Shown here: piece after piece, positions 59,368 to 64,000 of the stretch
Layout: each line of letters starts with the position of its first letter
How positions within the stretch are numbered: the stretch's first letter is position 1
Source: Rhodocollybia butyracea
Lineage: Eukaryota; Basidiomycota; Agaricomycetes; Agaricales; Omphalotaceae
DNA: 64,000 bases
Assembly (NCBI GenBank): GCA_015501585.1
Contig: JADNRY010000029.1
Location: 330,835-394,834, forward strand
Direction: 5' to 3'
Program-made: the position numbers and the translations under genes
Notes under the pieces: generated by a model
The model's input: the letters and a program-made list of their open reading frames with translations, nothing else
Told to the model about the DNA's origin: nothing
Databases searched by the model: none

Positions 59368-59498
59368 TAGGTATATTTCTTCAATATTTTTTCAGCGAAT
59401 GCTTCACCGTTATCAACTATAGATACGAGCTCTCGCCCGAAGTGATTTATGCAATAGATGGGAATTTCTATCTCACCTCGTCATCACACAATCAATAG

Positions 59499-59708
59499 AT
59501 GTAAGCCTGGTAAGATGGCCTGTTAAGATCGTGCAAGACCGAAGAAGAACCGATCGGTATCCGAAAGGTATGTATTGACGAAGTGGGTCTCGGACCGATA
59601 TCGGAGATTGAAGAAGAAGTGGGACGTGCGGTATAGCTATTAGCTAGACCCTCGTCACGCCGAATAGTCCCAAGATGAAGTTCAGGAGACAAAGATAGAT
59701 TCGGCCGA
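59499..59708. other. Short spacer between the split gene and the Ty3/gypsy LTR
   Basis: The sequence has the same GATCGG/GGCCGA-rich flavour as the retroelement next to it. It may be a remnant of an older retroelement copy. No gene was seen. Confidence 0.35.
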
Positions 59709-60160
59709 TGTAACGGCCGACGAGTAAGACGAGAGAAGGATAGACTAGGGCGCAACTTAGTCGGACAGAAGGTCTGGTTTATCCAAGTTGATATTTAAAC
59801 TGAGGACTACTGTACAAGGTTGCACTACTTATATACTAAGAGTCCGGGGCTTCCGGATCGGTAGAAGACAATAGTCAGAAACGTATACGGAAGACCGAAG
59901 TAAGTAATACAATCATAAGACAATAATACTCAATAGATCGGAAAGGGAATATAATCGAAAGATAATAAGAACCAATTAGAAAGTAATCCGAAAGGTCCGA
60001 TGGCGGTACGTCATCGGACGAAGATAACAGATAAGATAGGAAGATAACAAAAGAGATAAGATGACGGAAATAGACGGGATGGAATCGGAATGATGCTGGG
60101 ATGATAGTAGAAGTGATCCGGTGATGATCCGAAGGATGCCGATGCGGCATGGCCGTAACA
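59709..60160 (-). repeat. 3' LTR of the Ty3/gypsy element (about 452 bp)
   Basis: On the plus strand it begins TGTAACGGCC and ends GGCCGTAACA: the TG...CA ends and 10-base terminal inversion (one mismatch) expected of an LTR. A minus-strand TATA-like TATATAAG lies near 59835. It directly abuts the polypurine tract on the integrase side. The left border is inferred because the partner LTR is not in the window. Confidence 0.7.
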
Positions 60161-60339
60161 GTATCCCCCTCTTAGGCTTGAGCCTTCGAAAGCCTCTAAG
60201 TCCAGAGCTGAAGTCGGACCGATAGTATGTCGGCCGAGAGTCAGGGTCACCGTGATGTGAGAAAGTCTAGAAGATTCTAAGACGTCACCAAGATCTCCGC
60301 TTATCGTTCCTGTGATCCTATAGAGTCTAAGCGCCTGGG

Positions 60340-60348
60340 TATATAAGG
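60340..60348 (+). promoter_or_regulatory. TATA box of the antisense passenger gene
   Basis: TATATAAGG lies 53 bases upstream of the ATG at 60401, an appropriate distance for a short 5' UTR. It points away from the LTR, showing that the antisense gene has its own promoter rather than relying on the LTR. Confidence 0.6.
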
Positions 60349-60400
60349 TCGTGCCAAAATCGAAAATTTCCCTAAGTACCCCATCAATTTTCTTATTACC

Positions 60401-61443
60401 ATGACTTCTCGCTCCAACCCGCACGTATCCGACGACTCTGACGAGGAATTCAGGAAAGCCGAGGAAGCAGCAGCGGAAGCAAAAGCTTTACTCGAGAGGA
60501 AGGCGGCCGAACGGGCGGCGAAAAAGGAGAAGAAGCGACAGGAGGAGGCCGCAGCAGCGGAGGCCGAGCGGCTCCGTTTATTTGTCAAAGAGCAGCAGAG
60601 GGAGCCAGAAAGGGCAGCGGCCGAGCTGGCAGCGGCCGAGCTGGCAGCGAGGGAAGCCAGCGAAAAGGCTGAGCGAGAGAGGAAAGCCAAGGAGAAGCGG
60701 GCGGCCGAGACTCTCCGGGCATACGAAATTGCCAAGTCAAAGGCAGCGTCGGCCGATGAAAAGGTGACCAAGGAGAGAGAGAAAAGGATGGCGGCTGCCT
60801 TGTGGCGTCAGCAGGAAGCGCAGAAGGAGAATGTCGCGGGGCCGAGTACCCCAAGTGGGTTAAAGAGGAAGAGAGCGGCGCCGAAGTCGGCCGCGAGGGT
60901 GAGTCCGTTTTGGGACTCGAGAAAGTTTTTTTCTTTTCTAACCCATTGTAGGTCCCCGACTCAGGTCCCGAGGATGATCCTCCATCCCCCGACAATGGCG
61001 ACGATGACGAACCGGAGCCGAAGAAGCCGAAGAAGAGCGGGAAGAAGTGCGTTCGGTGCGAGGCAAAGGAGTTGGGTTGTACTCGGCGAGGCGGGAAGAC
61101 CGAGGCCTGCTCTGAGTGCAACACTTCAAAGGTGAAGTGTTCGCTCGTCGGCCGGGAAAGCCGGAGGAAGGTGGAAGAAGAAAGCGAGGGTTTATCGGCG
61201 GAGGTGGCGGGATTGCGAGCAGAGGTCGCTCGGCTCTCGAGCACGTTGGAGGAGCAGGTCGGAGGCCTGACGGCGGAACTGTCGGCCCTCCGACGTTTCT
61301 TAGTTGGTACGCGCCAGGGTTTCCAAGAGGAGGGGAGGCCACTTCGGACTCCGTCGAGGCCAAAACCCAAGTCGAAGGGAAAAGGGAAGGAGAAGGATAC
61401 AGAGGAAGGCGGTGATGAAGATGGAGAGGGAGAGGAAGAGTAG
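60401..61443 (+). CDS. Antisense gene in the Ty3/gypsy element: Zn2Cys6-like cluster plus coiled coil
   Basis: Exons 60401-60898 and 60952-61443 flank a 53 bp intron (gtgagt...tgtag) joining AAR-VPDSGPEDDPPSPDNGD. The product is about 329 residues. Residues 10-140 form a long Ala/Glu/Arg-rich helix (EEAAAEAKALLERKAAERAA and similar). An acidic linker and a basic stretch (KKPKKSGKK) precede a six-cysteine cluster, CVRCEAKELGC...CSECNTSKVKC, spaced C-x2-C-x6-C-x9-C-x2-C-x6-C. This fits the fungal Zn(II)2Cys6 DNA-binding consensus. A coiled coil follows (LSAEVAGLRAEVARLSSTLE), then a highly charged tail. The strand is opposite to the retroelement genes. I infer a DNA- or RNA-binding accessory or regulatory protein. 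Confidence 0.78.
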
Positions 61444-61790
61444 GTAGAGAGCCATCGGCCGAAGCCTCGGCCTGCGTAATAATTTTTTGGACTTTGTAGT
61501 TTTTTTTTGGATTTTTTGTTTTATCGTATGGAAAGTTGTCGGCCCGTAAGGGCATAAAAGTAATTGTATATAATATAGAAAAGCTTTGTTTTTAAAAACT
61601 TGAGTGAAATGTAAGGATTAAAGTGAGTTTAAATGCAGCCGAAGCCGGAATCGGAAAAGTCGGAAAAAGAAAATGATAAGGAAAAGGGTGATCGCTCAAT
61701 TTACTATCACGGCAATTGAACCCCTCCGACGTCCATTGTTGGACGCTTGGAAAAGTGATGTAAAAATCAAAATATAAGTACGCACAAGGA
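61444..61790. other. Spacer between the antisense gene and the integrase stop
   Basis: Convergent 3' flanks with T-rich tracts at 61480-61520 and A/T-rich sequence; likely polyadenylation signals for both strands. No gene was seen. Confidence 0.4.
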
Positions 61791-62319
61791 CTAAGTAGGT
61801 CCGGGTTTGCTCGGATACCGAAGATGGAATGCTGGAACTAGTTCATCGGCATGTAGCTCGTTGGCCGCAATCCAAGCGAACTCGTCATCGGTTCCTTCGT
61901 AACCAGCCCATCGGATGTAGTATCGTAGAGGACAACATTTGTACCTTCGGTCGATCTTCGAGTCGAGGATTTCCGCCACATTGTATTCTTCTTCACCATC
62001 AACTTCAATTGGTGGGGGAGGTGGCTGAATCCGATTTGGAATCGAGTTCGGAATTGAAGGCTCAAGTTGTGATACATGGAACACCGGATGGATTCGGCAA
62101 AGGTAGTCCGGAAGTTGGAGCTTATAGGAAAGGGAGCCGGAGCGCTCAAGGACCTTGAAAGTGTTATGACCCGGATCTAAATCCTATACACCCAATCTTT
62201 TTTCTTCTGTAACCAACTATGAACACTATCATTAATACTTCTACTTAACATTTTACATTCATTAGTTATTCAACACCATTTGGGTTAATGCTGCACACAT
62301 TCTTTCCAGAACACCAGAA

Positions 62320-62660
62320 TGATCTTTAACAGTCACTGCACAGTCTGCACAGTCATGACATCATTCTAGCTCCACAACTATGATGTCATCTTGCTACTCA
62401 CAATCATGATGTCATTCCATTGCTCCGCAGTTATGATATCACATCACTGCTCCACAGCTATGACATCATTGCATAGCCTCTTTACATCAATGACTCAATA
62501 TCAGTCATTGCACAGCCAGATATCTGAGTCAACTACGGTTTCGCATACATGACTCAATATTAGTCATTGCACAGCATTACATAGTCAGACGACTCATCCG
62601 CAGTATTTCCGCAGTTATGACTCAAATCTAGTCATTCCGCAGCATTTCCTAACTAGTACA
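62320..62660. repeat. Degenerate ATGACATCAT / CATGACTCAATATTAGTCATTG repeats in the solo LTR
   Basis: Several near-copies of (T)ATGA(C/T)(A/G)TCAT and ATGACTCA...TAGTCATT alternate with TGCACAGC/CTCCACA. Each is a short palindrome resembling bZIP (TGACTCA, TGACRTCA) sites, so the array could act as an enhancer. Confidence 0.6.
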
Positions 62661-62779
62661 CATTGCACAGTATATAAGTAGTCTAGATTTACCAATGTAC
62701 GTGAGACGTATTATTTTTCTTAAATCCAAACCCCACTTGTTTGCTGTTATCACTGTGTGAATCACCAGACAACTCATTG

Positions 62780-63130
62780 TATCTTGTTGAGCTATCTCCA
62801 GCTACATACACATTTATACATCTTGTTGAGCTAACTCCAAGTTGTATCCACTAACATTCACCTGTTGAGCTATCTCTAGTGATACTTCTTTAATTGCCAC
62901 TTGTTGAGCTATCTCCGAGTTGCAACTTCCTATTACTTGTTGAGCTATCTCCAAGTATTAGACATCACACTCACTATTACTTGTTGAGCTATCTCGAGTA
63001 CTAGACACCACACTCACTACTACTTGTTGAGCCATCTCCGAGTATTAGTTCTGATTCATATTACTGCTTGTCGAGCCATCTCCAAGGGTAATCTATTTAT
63101 TATTTGTCGAGCTATCTCCAAATAATAACT
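62780..63130. repeat. Tandem TTGTTGAGCTATCTCC repeat in the solo LTR
   Basis: About nine imperfect units of (C)TTGTTGAGCTATCTCC(A/G)AGT occur at intervals of about 30-45 bases. Each unit can form a short hairpin with its ACTTGG/ACTTGT neighbour. It lies downstream of the TATA box, so it would be in the transcribed R/U5 part. Confidence 0.8.
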
Positions 63131-64000
63131 TCTGTGAGTTTCGTATTACAAACTAGTTACTAACTTTACTTGAGCCTAGTTGTTTGAGTATATATTTTTT
63201 GCCTAGCGGTTTCAACGAACGGAAAGGCTTGCTCTATAATCTCATTAATTTCTCTTATCATTTTTACTGCCGAGTTACGTACTGTGAAGTTTGGACGAGA
63301 CTATTGATCGAGTCATAACAGAAAGGACCAAGATACTTTTCGATGAACTTCTCGGTCGGCTGAGTAGTTCGGATGTGTTTAGCCAGGACAAAGACCTCGG
63401 ATCCGATCGGAAATTCAGGATGCGTTTTCGATCGGTTGTTCTTGTAGCGTTTTTGTGCATTAAGTATCTCATCTCGGAGGAGGAATGAAGCTCATCTAGA
63501 TTGACACAAATCTTGTGCAGATCAGACAAATGTCGATCTCGGGACGAACGGTGATGTTGGGATGATAGCCTTGTTAGCAAGAAGGGAGAAGATGCCGGTC
63601 GAGGCGTTCGGAGCGTTATTGTAAGCGAACTCGGCAATAGCCAAGAGTTTAGCCCAATCGTCCTGCTGATAGGAAGTAGATCGAATGTATTGCTCCAGAG
63701 TCTGATTGACTCGTTCCTCTGTCCATCGCCTCCGGATGATAACCGAGTATAGTGGAGTGTCATAGAGAGGCTTCTCCAAGAGCTCGGAAAAATGCAGACA
63801 ACGAATTCGGAACCTCGGTCCGATGTATACGTGCGAGGGAACTCCGTGCTTAGAGAAAACATGCAAGACGAACAACTCGGCAAGTTGCTCGGAGTGATAG
63901 TGTCGTAAGTAGGAATAAAAATGGTTGCTTGAAGCCGATCCACAAAACCAAGATGGCGGTATAGCCATTGGAGTCCGGAAGTTTTGTTCAAATGAAATCC

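Larger units (their letters stand above)
55733..59369. mobile_element. Tc1/mariner DNA transposon with two genes (3,633 bp)
   Basis: The left end CAGGGTGTTGCAAAATAGAT at 55735 and the right end (same sequence inverted, 59343-59367) form terminal inverted repeats of 25 bp. They are flanked by TA at 55733-55734 and 59368-59369. The interior has a plus-strand DDE transposase and a minus-strand gene of five or more exons, convergent with it. The element is about twice the usual size of Tc1/mariner elements. Ends and target duplication are intact, and the transposase frame is open after splicing, so it may be recently active. Confidence 0.92.
55480..59498 (+). pseudogene. Copy 2 of the duplicated gene, split by the Tc1/mariner element
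   Basis: The left part (55480-55734) opens MSTEKSVFRVCLP and later gives YGLAWVCSPRRLSKNLGGAS and ISKRWDGAF. The right part (59368-59498) starts with the intron donor GTATATTTC, ends that intron at ctatag, and reads YELSPEVIYAIDGNFYLTS to a TAG at 59496-59498. Alignment with copy 1 shows the element at 55735-59367 inserted at the final codon of the exon, beside the splice donor. The right part is cut short compared with copy 1. Confidence 0.65.
62162..63320. mobile_element. Solo LTR (1,159 bp) inside the integrase
   Basis: The segment starts TGTTATGACCCGG and ends GAGTCATAACA, i.e. inverted TGTTATGAC ends. It is flanked by identical 5 bp duplicates GAAAG (62157-62161 and 63321-63325). It has no coding capacity. 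Removing it with one GAAAG joins the two integrase reading-frame parts in phase. Inside are a TATA-like TATATAAG near 62671 and two repeat-rich zones. It is the residue of LTR-LTR recombination of a different element. Confidence 0.9.
59709..64000 (-). mobile_element. Ty3/gypsy retrotransposon, 3' portion (continues past the window)
   Basis: Reading on the minus strand from 64000 to 59709 gives the integrase core, an integrase C-terminal chromodomain, about 1.6 kb with an antisense gene, a polypurine tract (AAGAGGGGGATAC, about 60173-60161) and the 3' LTR (60160-59709). Reverse transcriptase and the 5' LTR should lie beyond base 64000. The integrase is interrupted by a solo LTR of another element. 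Confidence 0.82.
61791..64000 (-). pseudogene. Ty3/gypsy integrase with chromodomain, interrupted by a solo LTR
   Basis: From 64000 the frame fragments match a retroviral-type integrase core: SEQLAELFVLHVFSKHGVPS, a DRGSEF-like block in the neighbouring phase, GDGQ, VNQTLEQYIRS and AIAEFAYNNAPNASTG. Frames shift several times between 63990 and 63330, so the core is decayed. After the inserted LTR (62162-63320) the remainder is well preserved: LERSGSLSYKLQLPDYLCRI, HPVFHVSQLEP, and a chromodomain with YNVAEILDSKIDRRYK and YYIRWAGYEGTDDEFAWI. Chromodomains of such integrases target heterochromatin marks. The stop is at 61791. Confidence 0.82.

Noticed and set aside
60301..60771. Minus-strand Ala/Ser-rich frame opposite the Zn2Cys6-like gene
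   Set aside because: Reverse complement of Glu/Ala/Arg codons naturally yields Ser/Ala/Phe frames; the plus strand has the intron, TATA box and cysteine cluster.
62162..63320. CRISPR-like array in the repeat region of the solo LTR
   Set aside because: Repeat units are imperfect, spacers are short and irregular, no cas genes are present and the organism is a eukaryote.
1..64000. tRNA or rRNA genes
   Set aside because: I looked for B-box-like GGTTCGAATCC and acceptor-stem symmetry and found no convincing case; a tRNA scan was not possible.

Overview
The window is nuclear DNA of a filamentous basidiomycete, most likely an Agaricomycete (mushroom-forming fungus). The evidence is dense 45-70 bp GT-AG introns with CTAAC-type branch points, genes on both strands without operons, and protein families typical of that group (HET, F-box with C-x2-C tail, DUF6533-like 7TM, mushroom-type NTPase/nuclease proteins), together with several Class I and II transposons. 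The species cannot be named from the sequence.

Layout. 1-12.5 kb: two membrane-protein genes, a ~0.9-1.1 kb family present twice (1.7-2.6 kb decayed, 10.7-12.5 kb better preserved), a small secreted protein, a PL7-type alginate/polyuronate lyase, and an 808+ residue unknown protein whose 3' end is broken by a TA-flanked DNA transposon. 12.7-25.5 kb: an MDR dehydrogenase-like protein with a long disordered N-terminus, an F-box gene, a damaged P-loop NTPase/nuclease-like gene, an RRG7-like mitochondrial protein, a receptor-like single-pass membrane protein with an in-frame stop, and the mitochondrial ribosome recycling factor. 25.7-37.5 kb: a large RING-SNF2 (Rad16/Uls1-like) gene, a long coiled-coil/low-complexity protein, and a tail-anchored RING protein. 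37.5-47.7 kb: a small gene, a 7TM protein, a HET-domain gene with a frameshift, an O-methyltransferase next to an MFS exporter on the same strand, and a DUF952 protein. 49.8-52.8 kb: a polyQ, low-complexity protein with a conserved C-terminal tail.

54-64 kb is a transposon graveyard. A 3,633 bp Tc1/mariner element (25 bp TIRs, TA target duplication) carries a DDE transposase and a second, convergent multi-exon gene. It sits inside one of two decayed copies of a host gene. Next comes the 3' part of a Ty3/gypsy retrotransposon on the minus strand, with 3' LTR, polypurine tract and chromodomain integrase. It holds an antisense spliced gene with its own TATA box, coding for a Zn(II)2Cys6-like cluster plus coiled coil. 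The integrase is itself split by a 1,159 bp solo LTR with a perfect 5 bp target duplication.

Three insertion events can be read to the base, because deleting each element with one target copy rejoins an interrupted reading frame or exon. Most host genes look like independent housekeeping or environmental-response loci. The only plausible functional neighbourhood is the O-methyltransferase/MFS pair. The strongest candidates for something undescribed are the two non-transposase passenger genes of the Tc1/mariner and Ty3/gypsy elements.
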